Shown one piece after another: positions 26,975 through 37,008 of a stretch of 64,000 nt of DNA; position 1 is the first letter of the stretch, and the number at the start of each line of letters is the position of its first letter. Under the pieces are notes generated by a model that worked only from the letters and a program-made list of their open reading frames with translations, made no database searches and was not told where the DNA came from. The position numbers and the translations under genes are program-made. Source of the stretch: Caryophanales bacterium (GTDB taxonomy: Bacteria; Bacillota_I; Bacilli_A; RF39; UBA660); NCBI GenBank assembly GCA_016282375.1, contig JAEEKI010000019.1, positions 1-64,000 of the forward strand. Reading direction: 5' to 3'.

Positions 26975-27769
26975 CTAAACATAATATATAAAACCATCTT
27001 GCGTTTTTCTAAAGACAAATATTCCTATCATCAAAGGAACTATTGCGCAAATAGAACAATAAAGCCATACAGATGGTACGGGTATGCTTTTAAACAAAAT
27101 AATATCACGAGCAAATTTAATAAACCAATATAAAGGATTTAATTTAAATAATATTTGATACTTTTCAGGAATTATTGAAAAGTCATACATGATTGGTGTC
27201 ATATACATCCATAATGTAATTAAAACTCCATAAATATAAAACATATCTCGAAGATATACTGCAATTGATGACAAGAAGAAAGCCATTCCAACTACAAACA
27301 GAAACAAACATATCACTACAAAAGGTAATAATAAATGATAAATATTAATACCGGTTCCTGTCAAAAGAATTATTGCATATAAAGGAATTAATGTTAATAA
27401 AAAGTTTATTCCAACAAAAATACATTTTGAAAGTGGAAAAATATATTTAGGTATATACACTTTATTAATAAGACCAAAATTAGCTACTACACTACTCATA
27501 CCTAAATTAGTCGCTTCACTAAAGTAATTAAATATAACTAATCCACTCATTAAATAAACAAGATAATTAACTCCTGTAGCACTCATCTTAAAGACTTGAG
27601 TAAATACAAGCGCCATAACAGACATTGTTAATACTGGATATAAAAGGCTCCATAATACGCCTAAAAAACTTCTTTTATATTTTACTTTAAAGTCACGAAC
27701 CACTAGTTGTTTTAGCAAAAAAGAATACTTTTTTAATCCAATAAACATATTTTTAATGGTCTTAATCAT
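26975..27769 (-). CDS. tagG: ABC-2 exporter permease, TagG/Wzm-like
   Basis: 264 residues from the ATG at 27769, chosen because AAGGAGA lies 6 bases upstream; the open frame begins at 27793. Six membrane helices and the family pattern 'LKQLVVRDFKVKYKRSFLGVLWSLLYPVL' (the basic coupling segment K-x-R-Y/K-K-x-S-x-L-G). Partner of the ATPase at 26172. It overlaps the upstream polymerase-TagA gene by 8 bases. Confidence 0.92.
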   Translation of the reverse strand: MIKTIKNMFIGLKKYSFLLKQLVVRDFKVKYKRSFLGVLWSLLYPVLTMSVMALVFTQVFKMSATGVNYLVYLMSGLVIFNYFSEATNLGMSSVVANFGLINKVYIPKYIFPLSKCIFVGINFLLTLIPLYAIILLTGTGINIYHLLLPFVVICLFLFVVGMAFFLSSIAVYLRDMFYIYGVLITLWMYMTPIMYDFSIIPEKYQILFKLNPLYWFIKFARDIILFKSIPVPSVWLYCSICAIVPLMIGIFVFRKTQDGFIYYV

Positions 27770-29945
27770 TGCTATCTCCTTCACTTTTTTCATTATACCA
27801 ATTATTTCTAAATATTACTAGCCATAGAAACTTTATTAAACCAGTATTTTGCTTGATTCTCTTTGGTTCTTTAATCATTCTATACAGCCACTCTAAATGC
27901 ATTTTAATAAAAAACTTAGGTGCCCTTTTAACAGAACCACTAATAACATCAAAAGATCCACCAACAGGCATAATAATCTTTATATTGGCTAATGATTTCT
28001 TATTATTAATAATAAACTCTTCTTGTTTTGGACTACCTAAAGCCACAAATAAAACATCTGGTTTACATTCTTTAATACTTTTTAAAGCCTCTTTTTGATT
28101 AACGTAGCCATCAATAAAACCGACGATATTTAAATCTTTATACTTTTCCTCTAAATTAGTTTTAGCCTTTTTTATTACATCTTTTTTTGAACCATATAAA
28201 AATACTCTATATTTCTTTTCAGAAGCCAATACACATAAATCTTCTACTAGTTCTACTCCGGCAATTTGATTATCAATACTACCATGTTTCATTCTCGAAG
28301 CAAGAATGATACCAAATCCATCTGGAATGTTATAATTTTGACTATTAAATTCTTTAACATATTCACTTTTATTATAAAAATTACTTGTAATCAAAGGATT
28401 AATGTTATAAATAATAATTTGTTTACTATCATCTTCGCTAATTTCTTTTAATAACGTCTTCTTACCTTTATTATAAGCCTTAAACCCTAAAATCATATTA
28501 GGATACTTATTATCACACTTATTAACTTGAACTAACATAATTCCAAGTATAACATTAAGAGGAATAATAATACTAATGGAATTAAGCAAATTTCCACTGA
28601 AATAAGCTGATAATAAAATAAATCCTGTTGCTAGTAAAAGCATCAAATTTTCAAAATTAAACTTAGATTCAAAATCTAACATTATCTTTATACATATGTA
28701 AATATATAGTACGAAATATACACCAATAATAACTAGTAAGCCAATTATCCCTAATGAATAATACTGCATTACATAATCCTTTTCTATATTTTGAATATTC
28801 ATAATTCTTGAATAACCAATACCAAAGAATCTATCTTTTACTTTATTATCATTTATTTCGACAACTCTTTTGATAATTTCTTCTTCTATATAACGTGAGT
28901 TTACCAATACACTTTTATCTTTTTTTAACATTTCATTCCAAAATTCTGGATCTTTTTCATATAGATAATACTTTTTAGGAAAATTTATATTGATAAGTTT
29001 TTGATTAAATAAATCATAAATATCTTCATTAATATCAGAATCATCTTCTATGGAATCTACGTCTTCTATTTCATAAGTCTTAGTTATAGAATCTTCTAAT
29101 AAATCATGATAATACTTATTTCTTTCATTAATCGGAGCATTTTTTAAAATACAAAGAAAAACCGTTAATAATAAAAACATTATTGTTAAAAATGAATACT
29201 TTATTTTTTCTTTTTTTATAACAGTTAAAATTATATAAAGGAATATGGACACTACTAGAATAATAATTGGCCCATACGAAGATATTCGATTACCTAACAT
29301 TAATAATGATAATAAAGACATTATTATTAAAATGGTGTTTTTAAAATTCGTATCATCTTTGAAATTCGAAATAAGGATAGGAAGATATAATAAAATAATA
29401 GCAATTATTTGATTAGTAGCATGAAAAAAACCTTTGCTTGAATAAAGCAAATAATTGTAATTACTATTATTCCAAGAAAAAATATTATATTTTAACCTAG
29501 AAAAATCATATGCAGTATAGCCAATTTTAAATAAGTTACAAATAATAATACTACCACATATCAAAATAAGACAATAATTCATCGTTTTAGAAAATGTCTT
29601 AGCATCAATACTTAGTTTATATACAGTGTAAACAATCAGTACTCCCATGCACATTTTTGTTAAATAAAGTATCTCACTTAATATACTACATCTAATATTT
29701 GAAAGATGTAATATTCCATAAACTAAGTACAATAACAAATAAATAAAAATAAGTTTTCTTTCTTTATTACTACTATACTTAAAAAAAATTATTAAAAACA
29801 ACAAACTAATAATTATGACTCTAATTAATGTTGAAATACTGTTATAAAAAAAATGAAGTTCAAGAAAAAGAGATAAAAAATAAAGGACTAATACGATATT
29901 AGTTATTCTTTTCTTGTCAAAAATATTCATTAGTCCACTTGTCAT
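27762..29945 (-). CDS. Fusion: O-antigen polymerase/ligase-like membrane domain plus TagA/WecG/CpsF glycosyltransferase
   Basis: 727 residues from the ATG at 29945 (GAAAGGA upstream; one base after the preceding stop). The first ~470 residues contain about eleven membrane helices with a large loop around 290-380, resembling Wzy/WaaL-like polymerases or ligases. From about 480 the GT26 domain begins: 'NINPLITSNFYN', the catalytic Asp region 'NIPDGFGIILASR', 'VFLYGSKKDVIKKA', and the very typical 'DVLFVALGSPKQEEFI' and 'PVGGSFDVISGSVKRAP'. TagA adds ManNAc to the GlcNAc-lipid in wall teichoic acid linkage-unit synthesis. The joining of the two in one frame is unusual. No stop or frameshift separates the parts. 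Confidence 0.82.
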   Translation of the reverse strand: MTSGLMNIFDKKRITNIVLVLYFLSLFLELHFFYNSISTLIRVIIISLLFLIIFFKYSSNKERKLIFIYLLLYLVYGILHLSNIRCSILSEILYLTKMCMGVLIVYTVYKLSIDAKTFSKTMNYCLILICGSIIICNLFKIGYTAYDFSRLKYNIFSWNNSNYNYLLYSSKGFFHATNQIIAIILLYLPILISNFKDDTNFKNTILIIMSLLSLLMLGNRISSYGPIIILVVSIFLYIILTVIKKEKIKYSFLTIMFLLLTVFLCILKNAPINERNKYYHDLLEDSITKTYEIEDVDSIEDDSDINEDIYDLFNQKLININFPKKYYLYEKDPEFWNEMLKKDKSVLVNSRYIEEEIIKRVVEINDNKVKDRFFGIGYSRIMNIQNIEKDYVMQYYSLGIIGLLVIIGVYFVLYIYICIKIMLDFESKFNFENLMLLLATGFILLSAYFSGNLLNSISIIIPLNVILGIMLVQVNKCDNKYPNMILGFKAYNKGKKTLLKEISEDDSKQIIIYNINPLITSNFYNKSEYVKEFNSQNYNIPDGFGIILASRMKHGSIDNQIAGVELVEDLCVLASEKKYRVFLYGSKKDVIKKAKTNLEEKYKDLNIVGFIDGYVNQKEALKSIKECKPDVLFVALGSPKQEEFIINNKKSLANIKIIMPVGGSFDVISGSVKRAPKFFIKMHLEWLYRMIKEPKRIKQNTGLIKFLWLVIFRNNWYNEKSEGDSND

Positions 29946-29946
29946 A

Positions 29947-30999
29947 CTATTTTTCCTTTCTCTTTTTATGATCAAATAGAATATCTGTTTTTAAAACTAC
30001 AAATAATAATAAAATCATTAAGACAATATAAATAATCATCGCTATTTTATTATCTCCTAAAATATAGAAAATAGATACAATTGAAAATAAGATATTAATT
30101 GCATAAATAATTAAAATAGTTATTCTTGGTGAAAAACGCATCTTTAGTAATTGATGATGAAAATGTTCTTTATCTGGTTCCCCTATCTTTTTATGATGAA
30201 TTAATCTTCTTAAAATTGCTAACACGGTATCAAAAATAGGAATCGCTAAAATAATCACCGGTATTACTAAAGAAGTTAAAGTCGTAACCTTAAATCCAAG
30301 CAAAGCTATAATAGAAATCATGAATCCCAAGAAAGTAGAACCACAGTCCCCCATAAAAGTCTTAGCTGGAGGAAGATTATGGACTAAGAATCCTAATGTT
30401 GAACCAATCATTATTAAACATAAGATAATATCTAACCCATCTAAGCGATTTAAAATAAATGCTATAATAGCAACAGTTATAAAATATATAGAACTAATTC
30501 CTGCACATAATCCGTCCAAGCCATCAATTAAGTTTATTGCGTTAATTGCCCCTACAATAAAGAAAATTGATATCAATTGACCTATTAAAGTACCGAAAGA
30601 AAGATTAATACCTAAAAAAGATAATTCTGAAAAATATAACTTTCCATAGAAAACAACAATACATGCGGCAATAATTTGGACTAATAACTTATCTTTTGCT
30701 CTTAAAGATTTTATATCATCAAATAATCCTAACATAACTATAATAAATGAACCAATTAAAATGGATATCATTTGCGTAGTTACATTACCATAAGCAATAT
30801 ATCCAAATAAAAATGCACTATAAATAGCAAGTCCACCTAAACGAGGCATAGGTACTTTATGAACTTTTCTAGCATTAGGCATATCAAGTGCTCCTATATG
30901 ATGAGCAAGTTTTTTAGTTATATAAACACAAAAAAAACTAATTAAGAATGTAATTAATAATATTTCAATTATATTATGATTATTTACTACATAATTCAT
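29947..30999 (-). CDS. tagO: Undecaprenyl-phosphate GlcNAc-1-phosphate transferase (TagO/WecA family)
   Basis: 350 residues, about ten or eleven membrane helices. It starts lipid-linked glycan assembly by moving GlcNAc-1-phosphate from UDP-GlcNAc to undecaprenyl phosphate. Motifs: 'MPNARKVHKVPMPRLGGLAIY', 'LIDGLDGLCAG' (Asp cluster), 'MGDCGSTFLGFM' and the His motif 'EHFHHQLLKM'. These match TagO/WecA rather than MraY, which has a different C-terminal loop. AGGTG upstream of the ATG. Confidence 0.94.
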   Translation of the reverse strand: MNYVVNNHNIIEILLITFLISFFCVYITKKLAHHIGALDMPNARKVHKVPMPRLGGLAIYSAFLFGYIAYGNVTTQMISILIGSFIIVMLGLFDDIKSLRAKDKLLVQIIAACIVVFYGKLYFSELSFLGINLSFGTLIGQLISIFFIVGAINAINLIDGLDGLCAGISSIYFITVAIIAFILNRLDGLDIILCLIMIGSTLGFLVHNLPPAKTFMGDCGSTFLGFMISIIALLGFKVTTLTSLVIPVIILAIPIFDTVLAILRRLIHHKKIGEPDKEHFHHQLLKMRFSPRITILIIYAINILFSIVSIFYILGDNKIAMIIYIVLMILLLFVVLKTDILFDHKKRKEK

Positions 31000-31071
31000 T
31001 TAATTTACACCTATAAATATTATACCTTAATTAGGTCTAAAATAAAAGTTAAACTAAAAATCGTATGCCAA

Positions 31072-33573
31072 CTACTGTCCATTAAGAATAATCATTTGCA
31101 TGCCATACCAATCTTCATAAAGAATATCACTTATTTCATAATTAATACCATGTTGTTCAAATAATTTTACATAATTTACACCAAAATCATAACGAATAAA
31201 ATAAATAGTTTTTCCTTCATTTACAAAATTAACAATATCATCGATAGTAATATTATCTTTAATATTTCCAAACAAATCATCAATCATTTTCTCATTACTA
31301 CATTCATAGCAATAAATGGTTTTATTAGGATGATAATAAGCTTCGACCATCTGAAGATGAGTGTAATCAGAAACAATAAGAGCATCTTCAGGTATCTTTT
31401 CTTGATATTTACGATAGTCACTTTCATTATTTGTCATGACTATCTCATAACGAAGTAAATAATTAATACTTGCCGAAGCAGATATAACAAAAATAATAAA
31501 CAATACGCTAATAGAGTTTTTTTGACTAACTTTTTTACTAATCAAAATAGCCATTATAAACCATAGACATCCAAGACTAGGAAAAAGATATCTTGATACA
31601 AAAAGAGGTGTAATAAGTTTTGAAACAACAATACCAATAGTCATAACTATAAAAGGAATGACTATTCCCAAACTAGCATAGGCTTTATTTACTTTTTTAT
31701 CTTTACTAAGTAAATAGTATATGAAAACAAGCCAAATAATAAAAATTAAAGTTAAAGTCAATAACGATCCACTGGCAGCATCTAGTGTTTGAGCATAAAA
31801 GATGAATTGAAAATAACCAATAAAATCTCTCATCGTAATTTCCGGTATCCAAAAACCACCACTAACAGTCTTAATTTGAAATAGTACCACAATTATCCAT
31901 GGTAAATATAAAATGAAAGTAGTTAAACCACTAATAAACCATTTAACAAAGAAATTCTTATCCTTTCTAATAAGAGAAACAACAAAAAGATATATAAAGA
32001 AAAGAACAATGCATAAACATGAATATAGATGTGAATAAGCTGATAATAAGGAAAATATAACAAAAACAATCCAAGATTTTTTATCATTTTTCTTCAAGAT
32101 ATCCGCCATATATATATAAGCAATAGTTGTAAAACACATAGCCCAACTGTACATTCTAGCCTCTCCAAAGTATTGCATCATACTTGGCATACCAACCATA
32201 AAAAATAAGAAAATACTAGAAGCGAGATATCCATATTCCTTTCTAATCTTTGTAAAACAAATAACGACTAAAATCAATAATGGAATAAAAGATAATAGTT
32301 TTGCAGCAACAATTGAACTCATAAAAGGAAAAATCTTTTCTAATAATGGTAAAAAAAGTCTAATCAACCAATGATATAGCGGTGGATGAACATCATGAAT
32401 ATTTAGTTTAACAATAGAAAACAAACTATGTCTTAGCATTGCCAAAGAGCATGCTTCATCAGCCCAAATAGAATTGTTAAGAAGAATCATTAAGGAAAAG
32501 ATAATTATAATAATTGAGTAAATAACTAGTGAAACACTAAGCAATCTTTCATAATTATCTTTTTTTAAAGATCTTATTAAAAGACAAGATAACAAACTAG
32601 ATATTATTAAAACACCTAAAAACATAATTAAATTATTATCAAAAATAGATTCTAATTTGTATACTTGATATAAAAATAATAAATCAAGTACATAACCACT
32701 AAGATAAAAAATATATAATGCCAATTTTCCTATATAATTTGTATTAAGTTTTATAACGTCATTTATTTTCGAAGTAAGAGCTAATATAAACAATGAAGGA
32801 ATTATTAATAAGTGGGAAAAGAAATAATCATAATTAATAATAACACCCAAATGATGACTAACAACCCTACTTTCTAAAAATAATAATCCCATTCCTATGA
32901 AACAAAGAATATACCAAATATTCCGTGATTTTTTAAGTAAATCTTGGTTATATAATTTAAAATAGTAACCCAATCCAAAAAATAAAAAGCCACTGAAAAG
33001 AAAATTTATATTATTATTAAAAGTACCATGTAAAAATTCATATAATTGCTTAAAATTATTATTAATAATCAAAAAATCATAAGTATTAAATAGTAGACCA
33101 ACAACAAATAAAACGAAGAATAGTTTTAAAACATTTTGAAATAACCTCTTAGTATTAATAAAATACACCAACATCCCTGATAAAAACAATGTACCCATAA
33201 ACCAAGAAATATTTGATGAACTACATGTAATTATTTTCCACATTTGCGTAAGTATATTAAATAATGAAAAGTCATTATTTTTCATTAATTCAATAGCAAG
33301 TCCAGATGTTGCTAAAAATAAATAAAGTATTCCCGTCTTTTTAATAAAATCTTTTATTATAATATTACGATTATCATCATTAATTTTACTAGCTAGAAAA
33401 TAACCGCTTCCAAATAACAAAAATGGAACGCTAATTCGACATATCACTGTATATATATAATATGCCACTTTTGTATCACCAAACAGTTTAGTGTTTAATC
33501 CTAAAAATAATAAAACTAATAATAATTTAAGTATGTCCACTAAAGGATATGCTTTTTCGGAACTACTTTTCAT
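31072..33573 (-). CDS. Fusion: acyltransferase-3-like domain plus GT-C glycosyltransferase
   Basis: 833 residues from the ATG at 33573 (GGGTG 5 bases upstream; a TTG at 33585 is in frame). Residues 1-330 look like a ten-helix acyltransferase-3/OafA-type membrane domain ('YPLVDILKLLLVLLFLGLNTK', 'RISVPFLLFGSGYFL', 'SSNISWFMGTLF'). From about 345 a second membrane block begins with 'NSIWADEACSLAMLRHS' and 'NIHDVHPPLYHWLIRLFLPL', the D-E and H-PPL loop motifs of GT39/PMT-type enzymes. The halves suggest O-acylation and glycosylation of the same outer polymer. The AT3 half lacks the clear 'R-x-x-R-I-x-P' form, so its activity is less sure. Confidence 0.78.
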   Translation of the reverse strand: MKSSSEKAYPLVDILKLLLVLLFLGLNTKLFGDTKVAYYIYTVICRISVPFLLFGSGYFLASKINDDNRNIIIKDFIKKTGILYLFLATSGLAIELMKNNDFSLFNILTQMWKIITCSSSNISWFMGTLFLSGMLVYFINTKRLFQNVLKLFFVLFVVGLLFNTYDFLIINNNFKQLYEFLHGTFNNNINFLFSGFLFFGLGYYFKLYNQDLLKKSRNIWYILCFIGMGLLFLESRVVSHHLGVIINYDYFFSHLLIIPSLFILALTSKINDVIKLNTNYIGKLALYIFYLSGYVLDLLFLYQVYKLESIFDNNLIMFLGVLIISSLLSCLLIRSLKKDNYERLLSVSLVIYSIIIIIFSLMILLNNSIWADEACSLAMLRHSLFSIVKLNIHDVHPPLYHWLIRLFLPLLEKIFPFMSSIVAAKLLSFIPLLILVVICFTKIRKEYGYLASSIFLFFMVGMPSMMQYFGEARMYSWAMCFTTIAYIYMADILKKNDKKSWIVFVIFSLLSAYSHLYSCLCIVLFFIYLFVVSLIRKDKNFFVKWFISGLTTFILYLPWIIVVLFQIKTVSGGFWIPEITMRDFIGYFQFIFYAQTLDAASGSLLTLTLIFIIWLVFIYYLLSKDKKVNKAYASLGIVIPFIVMTIGIVVSKLITPLFVSRYLFPSLGCLWFIMAILISKKVSQKNSISVLFIIFVISASASINYLLRYEIVMTNNESDYRKYQEKIPEDALIVSDYTHLQMVEAYYHPNKTIYCYECSNEKMIDDLFGNIKDNITIDDIVNFVNEGKTIYFIRYDFGVNYVKLFEQHGINYEISDILYEDWYGMQMIILNGQ

Positions 33574-33588
33574 TTTTACACCCAATTT

Positions 33589-34032
33589 CTAACTATCTAC
33601 TTCTTTTTTTACAAATACAAGTAACTTACTAAATAAATAATTCAATACTATTATTACAATATTAGAGATAATTTTCATTATCTTATCATTCCAATGTAAA
33701 AGAGTTACTGTAACAAACATAATTAACATGTCTACTAGCAAAGTAATAATACGTGCCCCATAGAACTTTGCAGCTTCTTTTTTAATATTTTTATCTTTAC
33801 TCTTAAAAACAATCTTACGATTAGCTACATAAGCAAAAGTAGCAGCAAACACCCAAGAAACAATATTAGCAATCTGTAATTCAATAGCATTCTTAGGATC
33901 TAATACTGTATATACTAATATATAATAAGTTGCTAAACTAACAATTGTTGATAAAACTCCAATTATTAAATAATTGATTATTTCTTCATATTTTTTATAT
34001 ATGTTAAAAAACTTCTTAACTATTTTTTTCAT
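33589..34032 (-). CDS. GtrA-like membrane protein, second copy
   Basis: 147 residues, four membrane helices; 'NYLIIGVLSTIVSLATYYILVY' and 'FAYVANRKIVFKSKDKN' match the GtrA family. First gene of the glycan cluster in transcription order, 15 bases before the acyltransferase/GT-C fusion. Likely an undecaprenyl-phosphate-sugar flippase feeding that GT-C enzyme. Confidence 0.85.
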   Translation of the reverse strand: MKKIVKKFFNIYKKYEEIINYLIIGVLSTIVSLATYYILVYTVLDPKNAIELQIANIVSWVFAATFAYVANRKIVFKSKDKNIKKEAAKFYGARIITLLVDMLIMFVTVTLLHWNDKIMKIISNIVIIVLNYLFSKLLVFVKKEVDS

Positions 34033-34113
34033 TACAAACTACCCTTCACTATAAAAAACACTATCATTAGTCATCTTCTTTATATACATTATACATTAAA
34101 TACTCCCAAAATA

Positions 34114-34138
34114 AAAGAAAAACAAGTTTACCTTGTTC
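34114..34138 (-). terminator. Intrinsic terminator of the metallophosphoesterase gene
   Basis: Minus-strand hairpin arms AACAAG / CTTGTT (5-base loop), then U-rich sequence. It overlaps the stop codon at 34128. Confidence 0.65.
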
Positions 34139-35057
34139 TTACTCTAACTTTTCCAAACTCCATAATATCTGGTATAACTCTAACTAAATTTCCTTCTTCA
34201 TCATATTCTAAATCAGCAAAGAAGCAGCTTCTTACACACTCTACTCCCATTTTTTCAAACATAGGCATTTGATCCATCAAAGCTCCATTTTGAAAAACAT
34301 GCGTATTTGTAAATTTGGTATAGAAAGGTCGATGAACATGTCCTAAAGCCAAAATATCAGGATGATTTTCACTAGGCATTAAATCATAATATTTTTGAGC
34401 ACTTTCCAAAATACCATTGTGATTATGTGTATATCCATGATACATATGTACTTTTACTTTATCAAATAACACATCAGCTTTGTCACTACCAAGATAAATA
34501 ATATCAGGTCTATTAGCATCAATCTCTTTTAAGATATCTACTCCATCACACCTCATGAATGAATCATCATGATTACCAGATATAGTATAAAGTTTGATAT
34601 TTTTAGAACATGGATGAATATTTATAACATAGTCAACCATATCTCTAACAGTATGAACTCGTTGATTTTTTATTCTTTCACCATTTCGATAACCATTACC
34701 ATCAGTAAAATCACCACAACATAAAATGGTATCAATTCCTTTTTCTTCACAAAGCTGATATATATATTCTATTAAATCAGGTCGATCATATAGTGATCCA
34801 TAATGAATATCAGATAAAATACACACTTTTTTATTATTATTAGTTACTATTCTTGAAACACGCCTAGTTTGTTCATTAGGCACTATTTTTACTGGTGAGC
34901 CATTTAAAACATCAAATGGTTGACCATTCTTTTTGAGTTCTAAAACCGTTTCATATAGCGTAGACATATCAATTTCTAAAGTTTCACAGATTTCTTCGGC
35001 CGTACGTTTTTTACCAATCATATATTTAATTTTTCCAATTGCTTCCTTATCTAACAT
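34128..35057 (-). CDS. Calcineurin-like metallophosphoesterase with N-terminal helix-turn-helix-like segment
   Basis: 309 residues. Metallophosphatase motifs in order: 'VCILSDIHYGS' (D-x-H), 'CCGDFTDG' (GD), 'SGNHDDS' (GNHD) and 'ALGHVHRPF' (GHxH). Residues 1-50 ('IGKKRTAEEICETLEIDMSTLYETVLELKKNG') look like a small helix-turn-helix preceding the enzyme domain. It may act on nucleotides or phosphoproteins; nothing narrows it. Encoded alone, divergent from typA. Confidence 0.85.
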   Translation of the reverse strand: MLDKEAIGKIKYMIGKKRTAEEICETLEIDMSTLYETVLELKKNGQPFDVLNGSPVKIVPNEQTRRVSRIVTNNNKKVCILSDIHYGSLYDRPDLIEYIYQLCEEKGIDTILCCGDFTDGNGYRNGERIKNQRVHTVRDMVDYVINIHPCSKNIKLYTISGNHDDSFMRCDGVDILKEIDANRPDIIYLGSDKADVLFDKVKVHMYHGYTHNHNGILESAQKYYDLMPSENHPDILALGHVHRPFYTKFTNTHVFQNGALMDQMPMFEKMGVECVRSCFFADLEYDEEGNLVRVIPDIMEFGKVRVRTR

Positions 35058-35141
35058 ACAACCATCCCTGACTTCTAGATAAATTTTATCAAATATTTAG
35101 AAAATTAGCAAAAAAATTAGTGATTTTTTTACAAGTTATGC

Positions 35142-35147
35142 TATAAT
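35142..35147 (+). promoter_or_regulatory. Extended -10 promoter of typA
   Basis: TGCTATAAT (extended -10) with no convincing -35, 27 bases before the start at 35175. It lies in the divergent gap with the metallophosphoesterase gene. Confidence 0.6.
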
Positions 35148-35174
35148 ACCAAAAGGAAAAAACGGGTGATATAG

Positions 35175-36986
35175 ATGAACAAAATTAAAAATGTGGCGAT
35201 AATAGCCCATGTAGACCATGGAAAAACAACATTAGTTGATGAAATATTAAAATATACAGGAACATTTAGAGAAAACGAAAATATTGATGCTCTTTCCATG
35301 GACTCTAATGATATTGAAAAAGAAAGAGGCATTACCATCTTAGCTAAAACTACCGCTGTTATGTATAAAGATTATAAAATTAATATAGTCGATACTCCGG
35401 GACATGCCGATTTTGGTGGCGAAGTTGAAAGAATCATGAAAATGGTTGATGGCGTTCTTTTAGTGGTTGATGCTTATGAAGGACCGATGCCTCAGACAAG
35501 ATTCGTATTAAAAAAAGCATTAGAATCAGGATGTAAACCAATTGTAGTTATTAATAAGGTTGATAAACCAACTTCTAGAGTAAAAGAAGTTGTTGATGAA
35601 GTGTTAGAACTTTTCTTAGAACTAGGTGCTACGGATGAACAAATCGACTTTAAAGTCGTTTACGCTTCAGCAGCTAATGGAACTTCTTCCTTATCTCCAG
35701 ATCCAAGTACCCAAGAACACTCTTTCGAAGGATTACTTGATTTAATTATTTCTGAGATTGATGATCCAACTGGTAATGAAGATGCTCCATTTCAATTCCA
35801 ACCTGCTCTACTTGACTATAATGACTATGTAGGAAGAATTGCCATTGGTCGAATCTTTAATGGTAAAGTTAAAACTGGGCAAATGGTTAATTGTTTAAGA
35901 TTAGATGGCACAGAAAAACAATTTAGAATTCAAAAATTATTTGGTTTTAAAGGATTAAAACGTTTAGAAATTGAATCAGCTTCAGTTGGTGACATCGTTG
36001 CTATTGCTGGTCTTGAAGATATCTGTGTTGGGGAAACCATCACAGAAACTAATAATCATGAAAGACTACCTATTCTTCACATCGATGAACCAACTCTCCA
36101 AATGACCTTTGGTGTTAATACTTCACCATTTTCTGGTCAAGATGGTAAGATTCTTACTTCAAGAAAAATTGGCGAAAGATTATTTAAGGAAACCCAAAGA
36201 GATGTATCACTAAAAGTGGAACAATTAGATAGTGAAAACTTTAAAGTATTAGGACGTGGTGAATTACACCTTTCAATACTTATTGAAAATATGCGTCGTG
36301 AAAGCTTTGAAATCGAAGTTTCTAAACCTCAAGTTATTATTAAAGAAATCGATGGTATTAAATGTGAGCCATACGAGGATTTACAAATTGAAATAGCTGA
36401 TGAATATATGGGTGGTGTTATCGAAGAATTATCGACACGGGGCGCTATCATGGATAATATGACCCATTTAGGTAATCTTTTAAGAATAACATATACGATT
36501 CCTTCTAGAGGTCTAATTGGTTTTTCAACTAATTTTATGACACTTACCAAAGGTTATGGAATTATGAACCATACTTTCAAAGAATATCTTCCATGTACCG
36601 AAATTAATATTGGAGAAAGAAAACTTGGTGTTCTAGTTTCTAGCGAACAAGGAAAAGCTACAGCTTATTCCCTAGGTGCACTTGAAGATCGTGGTATCAT
36701 GTTTGTAGAACCAAATACTGATGTATATGAAGGTATGATTGTTGGTGAATGTAATCGTGATAATGACCTTGCCGTTAACGTTGTTAAGGGAAAAGAATTA
36801 ACTAACACAAGAAGCGCTTATGCTGATAAAACAGTTGTTTTAAAAAGACCTAGACCTATTACACTAGAATATGCTCTTGATTATATCAATCAAGATGAAC
36901 TAGTCGAAGTAACCCCACATAATATTCGTTTAAGAAAAAGAATTCTTAATACGGAAGCAAGAAAGAAATTTGATGCAAAAAAATAA
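35175..36986 (+). CDS. typA: Ribosome-associated GTPase TypA/BipA
   Basis: 603 residues, full length. It is an EF-G-like translational GTPase aiding ribosome assembly at low temperature and stress. G1 [10 protein letters not shown], effector region '[18 protein letters not shown]', G3 '[14 protein letters not shown]', G4 NKVDKP. Later domains II, III and V plus the BipA-specific C-terminal region ('[37 protein letters not shown]') are present. Ribosome site GGGTGAT. One of only two plus-strand genes. Confidence 0.98.
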   Translation: MNKIKNVAIIAHVDHGKTTLVDEILKYTGTFRENENIDALSMDSNDIEKERGITILAKTTAVMYKDYKINIVDTPGHADFGGEVERIMKMVDGVLLVVDAYEGPMPQTRFVLKKALESGCKPIVVINKVDKPTSRVKEVVDEVLELFLELGATDEQIDFKVVYASAANGTSSLSPDPSTQEHSFEGLLDLIISEIDDPTGNEDAPFQFQPALLDYNDYVGRIAIGRIFNGKVKTGQMVNCLRLDGTEKQFRIQKLFGFKGLKRLEIESASVGDIVAIAGLEDICVGETITETNNHERLPILHIDEPTLQMTFGVNTSPFSGQDGKILTSRKIGERLFKETQRDVSLKVEQLDSENFKVLGRGELHLSILIENMRRESFEIEVSKPQVIIKEIDGIKCEPYEDLQIEIADEYMGGVIEELSTRGAIMDNMTHLGNLLRITYTIPSRGLIGFSTNFMTLTKGYGIMNHTFKEYLPCTEINIGERKLGVLVSSEQGKATAYSLGALEDRGIMFVEPNTDVYEGMIVGECNRDNDLAVNVVKGKELTNTRSAYADKTVVLKRPRPITLEYALDYINQDELVEVTPHNIRLRKRILNTEARKKFDAKK

Positions 36987-37008
36987 GAGTTTCAAGACTC
37001 TTATTTTT
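36982..37008. terminator. Bidirectional terminator between typA and the DUF1016 pseudogene
   Basis: Arms AATAAGAGT / ACTCTTATT with a 6-base loop, U run on plus and A-rich start on the other side. It overlaps the typA stop and lies beside the convergent stop at 37007. Confidence 0.85.
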
